A stretch of 42,127 bases of DNA from Pelobacter sp. UBA6812. GTDB taxonomy: Bacteria; Desulfobacterota; Desulfuromonadia; Desulfuromonadales; Syntrophotaleaceae. The notes beneath the pieces were generated by a model. That model was given only the letters and a program-made list of their open reading frames with translations, was not told the DNA's origin and did no database searches. Of the stretch, positions 16,098 through 24,058 are shown piece by piece. Each line of letters begins with the position of its first letter. Position 1 is the first letter of the stretch. The stretch lies in NCBI GenBank assembly GCA_002452265.1, contig DKEW01000010.1, positions 1 through 42,127 of the forward strand, in the 5' to 3' direction. Position numbers and translations under genes: made by a program.

Positions 16098-17369
16098 ATG
16101 AAAGTTCTTGTAATCGGCAGCGGCGGGCGCGAGCACGCACTGGTGTGGAAGATATCCCAGTCTCCTCTGGTCACTGAGGTGTTTTGTGCACCCGGCAATG
16201 CCGGTATCGCCGGTCTGGCAAAGTGTGTCGCTCTTAAAGTCGATGATGTGGACGGCTTGCTCGAGTTTGCCCGGCAACAGCAGATTGGTCTTACGGTCGT
16301 CGGTCCTGAACTGCCCCTGACATTGGGATTGGTGGATCGTTTTCGCGAGGCCGGTTTGACCGTCTTCGGTGCGACCCGCGCGGCGGCCCTGATCGAAGGC
16401 AGCAAAAGTTTTTCTAAAGATCTGATGGCCAAATATGGTGTGCCGACGGCGTCTTACGGGACTTTTACCGATCGTGATCAGGCCGTGGCTTTTATCGAGC
16501 AGCATGGCGCACCTATCGTGGTCAAGGCCGATGGCCTGGCTGCCGGTAAAGGGGTGATTCTTGCTGCGACCGTTGAAGAAGCGGTTGCTGCAGTGGGATC
16601 GATTCTTTGCGATGGCGCGTTTGGCAGTGCCGGTGCCCGCGTGGTCATCGAAGAATTTCTTGAAGGGGAAGAAGCCTCCTTTCTGGCCTTTACCGATGGT
16701 GAGCGGATTGTACCGCTGGCTTCCTCCCAGGACCATAAAGCGGCTTATGACGGAGATACCGGCCCCAATACCGGCGGTATGGGAGCCTATTCTCCCGCAC
16801 CGGTAGTAACGCAGGATATCCACGATAAAATCATCGAGCAGGTACTCAAGCCGACTATCGCAGGTATGGCAGCCGAAGGACGCGCTTACAGCAGCATTCT
16901 GTATGCCGGTGTAATGGTCAAAGACGGCGAACTCAAGGTGCTGGAATTCAACGCTCGGTTCGGCGATCCTGAAACCCAGCCGCTGCTGGCGCGGCTAAAG
17001 TCGGACCTGGTGCCGGTTCTATTGGCCTGTGCTCGCGGTGATTTGTCCGGCGTCGAACTGGAGTGGCATGACAAGGCTGCGGTATGTGTGGTCATGGCGG
17101 CCGGTGGTTACCCCGGTGACTATGCCAAGGGCCAGGTTATCGAAGGTCTTGATGCCGCCGCCGCCATCGAGGATGTGGTGGTTTTCCATGCCGGTACCAC
17201 TTTGCAGAATGATAAAATCGTTACCGCCGGCGGGCGCGTCCTTGGCGTTACCGGGCTTGGCAGTACCGTTGCAGAAGCTATCGACCGTGCCTATCAGGGG
17301 GTCAAGGCGATTCATTGGCAGGATGTGCACTATCGGAGCGATATCGGACGCAAAGCGCTGAATCGATAA
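16098..17369 (+). CDS. purD: Phosphoribosylamine-glycine ligase
   Basis: PurD joins glycine to phosphoribosylamine with ATP in the second step of purine synthesis. The 423-residue ATP-grasp protein begins MKVLVIGSGGREHAL, the nucleotide-fold start of the family, followed by SKSFSKDLMAKYGVPT, VVKADGLAAGKGV and EFNARFGDPETQ. ATG at 16098 was chosen for the family start and the GAAAGGA upstream; an open frame from 16023 runs through the repeat array. The gene is flanked by purH and purE. Confidence 0.97.
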   Translation: MKVLVIGSGGREHALVWKISQSPLVTEVFCAPGNAGIAGLAKCVALKVDDVDGLLEFARQQQIGLTVVGPELPLTLGLVDRFREAGLTVFGATRAAALIEGSKSFSKDLMAKYGVPTASYGTFTDRDQAVAFIEQHGAPIVVKADGLAAGKGVILAATVEEAVAAVGSILCDGAFGSAGARVVIEEFLEGEEASFLAFTDGERIVPLASSQDHKAAYDGDTGPNTGGMGAYSPAPVVTQDIHDKIIEQVLKPTIAGMAAEGRAYSSILYAGVMVKDGELKVLEFNARFGDPETQPLLARLKSDLVPVLLACARGDLSGVELEWHDKAAVCVVMAAGGYPGDYAKGQVIEGLDAAAAIEDVVVFHAGTTLQNDKIVTAGGRVLGVTGLGSTVAEAIDRAYQGVKAIHWQDVHYRSDIGRKALNR

Positions 17370-17477
17370 GATTGCTTTTCAAAACGACACGGGCAGCCCT
17401 GCATGTTTTGGCAGGATCTTCGAAGTAACTTGTCTGGTTTGCCTATTCGACAAAAGGTATAAAGGAGAACTTTTACT

Positions 17478-17996
17478 ATGAAGGACAAACCGCTGGTTGG
17501 TATCCTGATGGGCAGTGACAGCGATTACGAAATCATGGTCGAAGCGGCCCATGCCCTGAAACGTTTTGATATCCCTTTCGAGATGACGGTATCGAGCGCT
17601 CACCGTTCACCTCACAAAACCGGCGAATATGCCCGTAGCGCCCGCCAGCGCGGGCTGCGGGTGTTGATTGTCGGTGCCGGCGCAGCCGCCCATCTGGCCG
17701 GAGTGGTGGCCGCCGAATCGACCTTGCCGGTGATCGGCGTGCCGGTTGACGCTTCCGCCCTCAAGGGGCTCGATGCATTGCTTGCCACGGTGCAGATGCC
17801 GGCTGGCATCCCGGTGGCAACCATGGCCATCGGCAAGGCCGGTGCACGCAATGCGGGCATTTTCGCGGCCCAGATCATTGCCGGGAATGATCCGGTTATG
17901 ATCGACAAGCTTACCGCTTTCAAGCAGGAACTTGCAGTCGGCGTGGAAGCCAAGGCCGAGGCTTTGCAGCAGCGGTTGGCTCGCGACGGTTTTTGA
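17478..17996 (+). CDS. purE: N5-carboxyaminoimidazole ribonucleotide mutase (class I PurE)
   Basis: PurE moves the carboxylate of N5-CAIR to carbon 4 of the imidazole ring. The 172-residue protein has GSDSD (12-16), SSAHRSP (39-45, with H42) and GAGAAAHLAGV, as in class I mutases, which usually work with PurK; no purK is in the window. AAAGGAG precedes the ATG. It is the last gene of the purine cluster and is followed by a terminator. The 108-bp gap before it shows no clear promoter. Confidence 0.96.
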   Translation: MKDKPLVGILMGSDSDYEIMVEAAHALKRFDIPFEMTVSSAHRSPHKTGEYARSARQRGLRVLIVGAGAAAHLAGVVAAESTLPVIGVPVDASALKGLDALLATVQMPAGIPVATMAIGKAGARNAGIFAAQIIAGNDPVMIDKLTAFKQELAVGVEAKAEALQQRLARDGF

Positions 17997-18003
17997 ACCC
18001 CTG

Positions 18004-18036
18004 GCCGGAATGTTTTCATGACATTCCGGCTTTCCT
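18004..18036 (+). terminator. Terminator after purE
   Basis: GCCGGAATGT (18004-18013) pairs perfectly with ACATTCCGGC (18021-18030), followed by TTTCCTT. Confidence 0.8.
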
Positions 18037-18075
18037 TATCTATGGGTGGCGCCGCGCTGTCCACCAGGAGCGTTC

Positions 18076-19452
18076 ATGAATCCAGGAAGGTTTTCCCTCG
18101 TACGTGCGACCCTGTGGAACAGTCTGCGTTCCCTGAAGCTTACCCTTGTGACTCTCTTTCTGCTGGCGGGAGGTTCGGTTTTCGGAACCTTGCTGCCGCA
18201 GAATCTTCCCCTGTCTGAATATCAACAACGGCTCGGTCCTATCGTTGCACGTATTGTTGAAATTTTACAGCTTCACGATATGTACCACTCATGGTGGTTT
18301 TTTGGGTTGCTTGGACTGTTTGCCGCCAATCTGGCAGCCTGTTCCTTGCACCGTCTTCCCGGTGTCTGGACGCAGATAACAACTCCCGATTTGACCCCGC
18401 CCGCTAACCGGTTACAGAACCGTCCGCAGTATTGCACCTGGCAAGAACACGCGGCTGTTGATGGTGTTGTGCAAAATTTCGCTCACATTATACGCGGACG
18501 TTTTGCCGATGTCCGGCGTACTGAAAAGGATGGCGTGATTTGGCTGTTTGCTCAACGGCAGGCCTGGTCACGTTTTGGTGCCTATGTGACGCACGTGGCC
18601 ATTTTGGTCATTCTGCTCGGGGGGGTGGTCGGAGGCATATGTGGTTTTCGTGGTTATGTCACCATTGCCGAAGGGCAGTCCGTCGATCATCTGATCTTGC
18701 AGACTGCCCAAAGCGCAAGACCGCTGGGATTCAGCGTACGCTGTGACCAGTTCAGCGTTGATTATTATCCCGGCAGTGATCGCCCACGCGAATTTCGAAG
18801 TCTTTTGACTGTTCTGGAAAATGGTCGGGAGGTGCCAGGTCAGGTTCGGGTGCCGGTCAGAGTCAATCATCCTCTGCATTATCGTGGTATGACCTTTTAC
18901 CAGTCCGATTATGGGGTGGATGCATACGTATTTCGTTTTTTGGTCACCCCCCAATCTGGTGGCCAATCCTTTGACCTGGTGATGTCTTCCGATAAGACGG
19001 CTTCGTTGCCCGATGGCACATCCGTGGCCATTGCAGGGTATGTCGCCGATTTTGGCGGTCAGGGCCCGGCAGCCGGTCTCGAGATTTTCTATCCTGGCGG
19101 TGAGCGCGGTCGCGCCATGGCTTTCCACGATCCAGAGCTTATCTCAAAGGACGGCGGATTCCCTTATGCGTTTCGCTTGATGTCCATCGAAGAGCGCTTT
19201 TATACCGGTTTGCAAGTTAATAGCGACCCGGGTGTGCCTCTTGTCTGGTTGGGATGCCTGCTTCTGGTGGCCGGAACCTTGGCAGCCTTTTATTTTTCTC
19301 ATCAGCGTCTGTGGGTACGATTACAACAAGAGAACGGTGCGACGCGTGTGTTTTTCGCAGGCCACAGCCACCGTCACCAGGAAGCTTTTGCAAAACGATT
19401 TGAAAACCTTTGCCATGCTCTGCAGCAAGGTGCATCGAAGGAGCAGCCATGA
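18076..19452 (+). CDS. resB: Cytochrome c biogenesis protein ResB (Ccs1)
   Basis: ResB and CcsA form the system II haem-delivery and ligation complex that attaches haem to c-type cytochromes on the periplasmic side. The 458-residue protein has hydrophobic segments at about 18-40, 75-95 and 170-195, a large periplasmic domain with HPLHYRGMTFYQSDYG, and a last membrane segment at about 390-410, the usual ResB layout. AGGAG stands five bases before ATG 18076. Its stop overlaps the start of ccsA (ATGA), so the two are translated together. System II fits an organism with many c-type cytochromes. Confidence 0.93.
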   Translation: MNPGRFSLVRATLWNSLRSLKLTLVTLFLLAGGSVFGTLLPQNLPLSEYQQRLGPIVARIVEILQLHDMYHSWWFFGLLGLFAANLAACSLHRLPGVWTQITTPDLTPPANRLQNRPQYCTWQEHAAVDGVVQNFAHIIRGRFADVRRTEKDGVIWLFAQRQAWSRFGAYVTHVAILVILLGGVVGGICGFRGYVTIAEGQSVDHLILQTAQSARPLGFSVRCDQFSVDYYPGSDRPREFRSLLTVLENGREVPGQVRVPVRVNHPLHYRGMTFYQSDYGVDAYVFRFLVTPQSGGQSFDLVMSSDKTASLPDGTSVAIAGYVADFGGQGPAAGLEIFYPGGERGRAMAFHDPELISKDGGFPYAFRLMSIEERFYTGLQVNSDPGVPLVWLGCLLLVAGTLAAFYFSHQRLWVRLQQENGATRVFFAGHSHRHQEAFAKRFENLCHALQQGASKEQP

Positions 19453-20306
19453 CCAGCTTTAATTTGCTCAGCGGGGCCACCAGTGCCTATTTTTTAGCAT
19501 TTTGGTTGATGGTAACCTATGCCGCAACACACAGGGAAGTTTTGGGGCGCATAGGTGTCGGGGTTACTTGGTTTGGATTTATCAGTCATGGTGCCGGCAT
19601 TGGACTGCGCTGGTACGAATCTTACCAGTTGCCGGGCGGGGTAGGGCACGCGCCGTTTGCGAATTTCTACGAATCTGTGGTCTTTTTCGGTTGGGCCATT
19701 GTGCTCGCCTTTTTGCTGCTTGATCTGAGGCTACGCCGGAGAGTGCTTGGCGTGTTTGTCCTGCCGCTGGTTTTAGTTTGCATGGGCTGGGCGCAGCTCT
19801 CCGGGCGTGATGCCATCGAGCCGCTGATGCCGGCATTACGCAGTCGATGGTTGACCTATCATGTGATCAGTTGTTTTCTGGCTTATGGCGCGTTTGCCAT
19901 GTCTTTTTGTGTATCGGTGATGTATTTGCTTAAGCAGCCTGCGCATGGAGACAGTCGGTTTGCTCGCAGGTGGCAAGGTTTTTTGAATCTTTTCCCCGGT
20001 CGCGATATCCTTGATGATATCAATTACCGCGCCGTGGCGATTGGTTTTCCCATCTGGACGGTTGGTATTGTTACTGGCGCGGCCTGGGCCAACTATGCCT
20101 GGGGGCGTTACTGGAGCTGGGATCCGAAGGAAACCTGGAGTTTGATCGTCTGGTTCATCTATGCTGCTTTTCTGCACGCCCGATTGACCCGTGGTTGGAC
20201 CGGGCGGGCTACCGTCTGGTTGGCCATCGGAGGATTTTTGGCAACCCTGTTCTGTTACCTCGGAGTTAATCTGCTGTTGACTGGTTTGCACTCCTATGGT
20301 GGTTGA
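19449..20306 (+). CDS. ccsA: Cytochrome c biogenesis protein CcsA (ResC)
   Basis: A 285-residue polytopic membrane protein with about eight hydrophobic segments. The haem-handling WWD-type motif WANYAWGRYWSWDPKETW lies at 213-230, with conserved histidines H138 and H243 at likely membrane borders. It is the partner of ResB in system II cytochrome c maturation. The start overlaps the resB stop by four bases. The 3' end overlaps the next gene by 11 bases, an unusual link between haem attachment and an RNA methyltransferase-like gene. Confidence 0.94.
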   Translation: MTSFNLLSGATSAYFLAFWLMVTYAATHREVLGRIGVGVTWFGFISHGAGIGLRWYESYQLPGGVGHAPFANFYESVVFFGWAIVLAFLLLDLRLRRRVLGVFVLPLVLVCMGWAQLSGRDAIEPLMPALRSRWLTYHVISCFLAYGAFAMSFCVSVMYLLKQPAHGDSRFARRWQGFLNLFPGRDILDDINYRAVAIGFPIWTVGIVTGAAWANYAWGRYWSWDPKETWSLIVWFIYAAFLHARLTRGWTGRATVWLAIGGFLATLFCYLGVNLLLTGLHSYGG

Positions 20307-21039
20307 CGTACCCTTGCATGCTGACGAAACCCTCGATGATCTACGTCTTGGAGGCTTGCGTGTCATTCAGAAAAAAGATGGCTACCGTTTTTCCCTCGAT
20401 CCCGTGTTGCTTTGCGCTTTTGCGCAAATTCAGTCGGAGGGAACGGTTTGCGATCTCGGTTGTGGCAGCGGTGTGATCCCTCTTATTCTGGCACGTAAAA
20501 CTCGGGCCTGCCGTATTGTCGGTATCGAAATCCAGCCTGAATTGGCCGATCGTGCCAGGCGTAGCGTGTTGCATAACAATTTGCAGGACCGTGTTGAAAT
20601 ACTCCATCAGGATTTGCGTAGTGTGCGGGAGGTGATGGCCGCCGAATCGTGCCAGGCAGTTTTGGCTAATCCACCCTATCGGCGACCTCAAAGCGGGCGG
20701 CTTGCCCCAGGGGATGAACGGGCGCGGGCGCGTCACGAGCTGCATGGTGGGCTTGAGGAGTTCTTGGCCTGTTCGGCTTATTTGCTTGGCACGGGTGGGC
20801 GTTTTTATATGGTCCACCTGGCCGAGCGTATAACGGATGTGTTGGTCGGCATGCGGCAAGCAGGCTTGGAGCCGAAGCGTTTGCGCTGCGTTCACTCGCG
20901 TCATGGTGACCAGGCCTGCCTGGTGCTTGTCGAAGGGCGGCGGGGAGGTGCCCCCGGCATGGTGGTGGAGGCTCCACTGTTCATCTATGGGGAAAACGGT
21001 TATACGGCAGAAGTTCTTGGCATGTATGGGGAAAGTTGA
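20296..21039 (+). CDS. tRNA1(Val) adenine N6-methyltransferase-like protein (TrmN6 family)
   Basis: A 247-residue class I SAM methyltransferase. It starts with the family-typical DETLDDLRLGGLRVIQKKDGY and SLDPVLL, then has the SAM loop DLGCGSG (53-59) and the NPPY motif (125-128) used to methylate exocyclic amino groups. Known relatives methylate A37 of tRNA1(Val); many deltaproteobacterial members are annotated only by fold. No clear ribosome site is present, and it starts 11 bases inside ccsA, so translation is probably coupled. It ends only nine bases from the convergent dciA-like gene. Confidence 0.82.
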   Translation: MVVDVPLHADETLDDLRLGGLRVIQKKDGYRFSLDPVLLCAFAQIQSEGTVCDLGCGSGVIPLILARKTRACRIVGIEIQPELADRARRSVLHNNLQDRVEILHQDLRSVREVMAAESCQAVLANPPYRRPQSGRLAPGDERARARHELHGGLEEFLACSAYLLGTGGRFYMVHLAERITDVLVGMRQAGLEPKRLRCVHSRHGDQACLVLVEGRRGGAPGMVVEAPLFIYGENGYTAEVLGMYGES

Positions 21040-21048
21040 GAAAACTGT

Positions 21049-21555
21049 TTATTTGTCGCCGTTTTTCGATTCACGGGCCTTGTCCAGCCGCAATTGCATT
21101 TCCATCAGATGTCGAATGTGGTGTCTCAATTCGTTGTCGGGCAGGCTGGCCACCGTTTCTTCGATATGTTGTCGCTGCTCTTCGCTCAGGGGTTCGCTCT
21201 GCCAGCGGTTCGGCAATGTATCCGATTCGACGTTAGTTTGGGTGTGGTTGTTTCGTCCATGGCGTAAAAAAAGATCTTCAATAAGTGGTTCGCCCAGTAA
21301 TTCGTTGAGGCGAGATACAATGCGTGGTTTAAGCAATTGCAACTGTTGCATCCAGACCGGGTGGTCGACGCGAACCTCAAGCACCGCGCCGCGCAAGCGA
21401 ACCGGCTTGGCGCGGGCAGCGATCTGGGCGCCGACGGCCTCATCCCAGAATTGCCATGCGCGGTAACGGCCGAATTTGGTATCCATGCCGCGAGCTGACA
21501 GCCACTGCTGCAATATGCGCTGAACGCCGTCGATGCGAGATCTGGAAGAACTCAT
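21049..21555 (-). CDS. DUF721 / DciA-like protein
   Basis: A 168-residue protein. The N-terminal 100 residues match the DUF721 pattern (VQRILQQWLSARGM, YRAWQFWDEAVGAQIAARAKP, LEVRVDHPVWMQQLQLL). Members named DciA help load the replicative helicase in bacteria without DnaC or DnaI. The C-terminal third is charged, probably helical and not conserved. It is a single gene on the minus strand, convergent with the methyltransferase and divergent from ffh. The helicase-loading role is known for the family and only inferred here. Confidence 0.8.
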   Translation of the reverse strand: MSSSRSRIDGVQRILQQWLSARGMDTKFGRYRAWQFWDEAVGAQIAARAKPVRLRGAVLEVRVDHPVWMQQLQLLKPRIVSRLNELLGEPLIEDLFLRHGRNNHTQTNVESDTLPNRWQSEPLSEEQRQHIEETVASLPDNELRHHIRHLMEMQLRLDKARESKNGDK

Positions 21556-21892
21556 GGTTGCTGCTCTCGGTTGAAAAGTAAAGAGTTATATGCCGAACGG
21601 GCAGTGTTTGTGTCGATACACCGGGTGTTGTGGACGGGGTAACGACTCAAAGGCAGTGTATCTCCCCCGGGGGGCGGGTGTCAACGACACTGAATTGCGG
21701 TAACGCACTGCATATTTATGCTGCTTTCGTCTGATAGTCACCTCTGTGAGGACGGTCCCAGAGGTGGGGGCTTATTCGTACCACCAGCAGATGTGTCTGT
21801 TGGTGGTTTAATCCTTTTGCTCCCACCGTCAGGTCATGAGAAACCCTCATCGATCAGTGTTCCCCGCGAGAAAGGGAAACGGGTGTTTTCCC
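21556..21892. other. Intergenic region between dciA-like gene and the ffh promoter
   Basis: This 337-base gap has no convincing gene. From 21556 to 21738 I see only a C5/G6 palindrome at 21664-21674. From 21739 to 21850 lies the candidate structured RNA described separately. AAGGGAAA/TTTCCCTT forms a further hairpin just before the ffh promoter. No bacterial SRP RNA signature (GGTCAGG with GAAGGAAGCAGCC) is present, although ffh is next door. Confidence 0.5.
21739..21850 (+). ncRNA. Candidate structured RNA with possible pseudoknot
   Basis: Several helices can be drawn by eye. CACCTCTG (21739-21746) pairs with CAGAGGTG (21759-21766). GACGGT in its loop (21751-21756) pairs with ACCGTC (21825-21830). 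GGGGC (21767-21771) pairs with GCTCC (21819-21823). An 11-bp hairpin with a TGTG loop spans 21781-21806. ATGAG/CTCAT closes at 21836-21850. The first three together make a nested pseudoknot, as in riboswitches. GGTGGGGGC/GCTCCCACC would be an alternative to the first hairpin. It matches no RNA family I know, and no promoter was found. The strand is uncertain. Confidence 0.35.
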
Positions 21893-21921
21893 TTGACAAA
21901 GCTGGGGGGGTCTCCTATAGT
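21893..21921 (+). promoter_or_regulatory. Sigma-70 promoter of ffh
   Basis: TTGACA (21893-21898), a 17-base spacer with a run of seven G, and TATAGT (21916-21921), 48 bases before the ffh ATG. It resembles the mraZ promoter in this window closely. Confidence 0.85.
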
Positions 21922-21969
21922 TCGCTTTTACACTAGCCTTGATTATATTGCACGGACAGGCCATCGACC

Positions 21970-23319
21970 ATGTTTGACAATTTGACGGATAAACTCGACT
22001 CGGTCTTCAAAAAGCTGCGCGGTCAAGGGCGGTTGACGGAAGACAATATCAAGCAAAGCCTGCGGGAAGTGCGCCTGGTATTGCTCGAGGCTGACGTCAA
22101 TTTCCGCGTGGTGAAAGATTTCGTGGCCAGCGTGCGCGAGCGTGCTGTCGGGCAGGACGTGCTCAAAAGCCTTAACCCTGCGCAGCAGGTCATTAAGGTT
22201 GTGCGCGATGAATTGGGTCGGCTTATGGGTGAAGGGGAGGATAATAGCCTCAACCTAGCTGCCCGTCCGCCGGTGCCGGTGTTGCTGTGTGGCTTGCAGG
22301 GGGCGGGTAAAACCACGTCCTGTGCCAAGCTGGCTTTGATGCTGCGCAGGCAAAAGCGCAATCCTCTGCTGGTGCCGGCCGATATCTATCGACCTGCGGC
22401 CATTGAGCAGCTCAAGACTCTGGGCAAACAACTGGATATACCGGTATTCGACTCCCAGCCGGATGTCGATCCTGTGGAATTATGTCTTGAAGCCAGGAAG
22501 TTTGCCGAGCTTAACGGTTACGATACGTTGATTCTCGATACGGCAGGTCGCTTGCATGTCGATGAGGCTTTAATGGCCGAACTGCAGCGAATCAAGCAGG
22601 CTCTGCAACCGCGTGAGATCTTGTTTGTGGCTGACGCCATGACCGGTCAGGACGCTGTTAATGTTGCCGAAAGCTTTGATCAGCAACTCGATGTCACTGG
22701 TGTCATCCTGACCAAATTGGATGGTGACGCCCGTGGGGGTGCAGCCCTGTCCATCCGGGCGGTGACCGGTAAGCCCATCAAGTTGGTTGGTCTCGGCGAA
22801 AAGCTCGATGCTCTGGAAGTTTTTCATGGCGACCGCATGGCCCAGCGTATTCTTGGTATGGGCGATGTTCTGTCCCTTATCGAAAAGGCTCAGGCTGCCG
22901 TCGATAAAGACGAAGCGCAAGCTATGGAACAAAAGCTGCGCAAAGAGGGGTTTACTCTTGAGACTTTTCGTGATCAGCTCAAGACCCTCAAAAAAATGGG
23001 ATCCATGGAGTCACTGCTCAAGCTTATTCCGGGCGCTGGCAAAGCGATGAAGCAGGTAGGCGATATGCAACTGCCTGACAAAGAGTTTAAAAAGATCGAG
23101 GCCATCATCAACTCCATGACCGCGGCGGAACGTCGTGATCAGAAAATTCTCAACGGCTCGCGCCGTATGCGCATTGCCAAGGGAAGCGGCACCACTGTTC
23201 AGGATGTCAATCAGCTGATCAAACGTTTTACCGAAGCCCAAAAGATGATGAAAAAAATGCAAAAGCTCGGACCCAAAGGTTTGAAAAACCTTATGGGGCG
23301 GGGTGGCATGCCGATGTAA
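21970..23319 (+). CDS. ffh: Signal recognition particle protein Ffh (SRP54)
   Basis: Ffh binds signal sequences of nascent membrane and secreted proteins and, with SRP RNA and FtsY, brings ribosomes to the membrane. The 449-residue protein has an N domain (1-90), a GTPase domain with GLQGAGKTT (108-116), DTAGRLHVDE and TKLDGDARGG, and a methionine-rich M domain with SLLKLIPG and GSRRMRIAKGSGT, ending in GRGGMPM. It is the usual length. It starts the block that continues with rpsP, khpA, rimM, trmD and rplS, but hairpins after its stop suggest partial separation. Confidence 0.97.
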   Translation: MFDNLTDKLDSVFKKLRGQGRLTEDNIKQSLREVRLVLLEADVNFRVVKDFVASVRERAVGQDVLKSLNPAQQVIKVVRDELGRLMGEGEDNSLNLAARPPVPVLLCGLQGAGKTTSCAKLALMLRRQKRNPLLVPADIYRPAAIEQLKTLGKQLDIPVFDSQPDVDPVELCLEARKFAELNGYDTLILDTAGRLHVDEALMAELQRIKQALQPREILFVADAMTGQDAVNVAESFDQQLDVTGVILTKLDGDARGGAALSIRAVTGKPIKLVGLGEKLDALEVFHGDRMAQRILGMGDVLSLIEKAQAAVDKDEAQAMEQKLRKEGFTLETFRDQLKTLKKMGSMESLLKLIPGAGKAMKQVGDMQLPDKEFKKIEAIINSMTAAERRDQKILNGSRRMRIAKGSGTTVQDVNQLIKRFTEAQKMMKKMQKLGPKGLKNLMGRGGMPM

Positions 23320-23329
23320 CTCAGTTTAT

Positions 23330-23352
23330 ACCGGTCGGTTCTGCCGGTTTTT
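23330..23352 (+). terminator. Probable weak terminator after ffh
   Basis: ACCGG (23330-23334) pairs with CCGGT (23344-23348), followed by TTTT and G. The stem is short, so read-through is likely. Confidence 0.5.
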
Positions 23353-23364
23353 GTCTATAAGCGA

Positions 23365-23417
23365 GCCACTTTTAGTGGTGTCGCGCGGGCCGTACAAGTG
23401 GCCCGCTTTTTAGTGGC
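23365..23417 (+). terminator. Nested hairpin terminator between ffh and rpsP
   Basis: GCGGGCC (23385-23391) pairs with GGCCCGC (23400-23406) and five T follow. Around it GCCACT (23365-23370) pairs with AGTGGC (23412-23417), which would tie up the T run. Confidence 0.65.
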
Positions 23418-23503
23418 AATAAAAAAGCAAAGAACCTAATATACCAAAATTATCTTTAAAACCATCGAACAAACGTTTTGGAAACACCCAGGAGGAATAA
23501 CAC

Positions 23504-23764
23504 ATGGCGGTAAAAATCAGACTCGCTCGCGGCGGTGCCAAGAAAAAACCTTTTTACCAGGTAGTGGTAGCTGACGAACGCTTCCCGCGCGACGGTCGTT
23601 TCATTGAGAAACTTGGACAGTATGATCCCCGGCAAAATCCGTCGATGGTCACTTTGCAAGAAGATAAAACGCTCGAATGGCTGAACAAAGGCGCTCAACC
23701 TACCGATACGGTTCGTCGACTGCTCCGCAGTCAGGGCGTTTGGGCCAAGTTTAAGCAGGCCTGA
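23504..23764 (+). CDS. rpsP: 30S ribosomal protein bS16
   Basis: An 86-residue basic ribosomal protein with the typical start MAVKIRLARGGAKKKPFYQVVVAD and the RFIEKLGQYDP motif. AGGAGG lies eight bases before the ATG. It heads the rpsP-khpA-rimM-trmD-rplS set, conserved in many bacteria. The AT-rich 90 bases before it may hold a promoter, but no clear boxes were found. Confidence 0.97.
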   Translation: MAVKIRLARGGAKKKPFYQVVVADERFPRDGRFIEKLGQYDPRQNPSMVTLQEDKTLEWLNKGAQPTDTVRRLLRSQGVWAKFKQA

Positions 23765-23824
23765 CGAGTCTGATCCCGAACAGGTGACCGAGGCGGGCCG
23801 CTTTTCTCCAAAGGACCAGTGACT

Positions 23825-24058
23825 ATGAAGGAGTTGATCGAATTCATCGCCAGATCCCTGGTAGAAAACCCTGATGCGGTTTCCGTTTCCGAAGAGTTGG
23901 GGGAGGACGGCAGCGTCCTCCTGAAGCTTGCTGCGGCTCCCGAAGATATGGGGCGTATTATCGGCAAACAGGGGCGGACCGCCAAGGCGATGCGCACCCT
24001 GCTTAATGCCAAAGCGACCCGGGAGGCCAAACGGGCTTCTCTGCACATTATGGAGTAA
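23825..24058 (+). CDS. khpA: KH-domain RNA-binding protein KhpA
   Basis: A 77-residue protein made of a single type II KH domain with the RNA-binding loop RIIGKQGRTAKA (44-55). Family members form RNA-binding complexes with KhpB and influence cell division or small-RNA function in other bacteria. ATG at 23825 is preferred to GTG at 23819 because AAAGGA lies nine bases before it. The last base of its TAA is the first of the rimM ATG, so translation is coupled. Confidence 0.93.
   Translation: MKELIEFIARSLVENPDAVSVSEELGEDGSVLLKLAAAPEDMGRIIGKQGRTAKAMRTLLNAKATREAKRASLHIME

Noticed and set aside
21718..21936. 72-residue plus-strand open frame before ffh
   Set aside because: It has no ribosome site, crosses the ffh promoter and covers the hairpins; the protein has no recognisable pattern.
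21556..21969. SRP (4.5S) RNA gene next to ffh
   Set aside because: The conserved GGTCAGG...GAAGGAAGCAGCC domain is absent on both strands.
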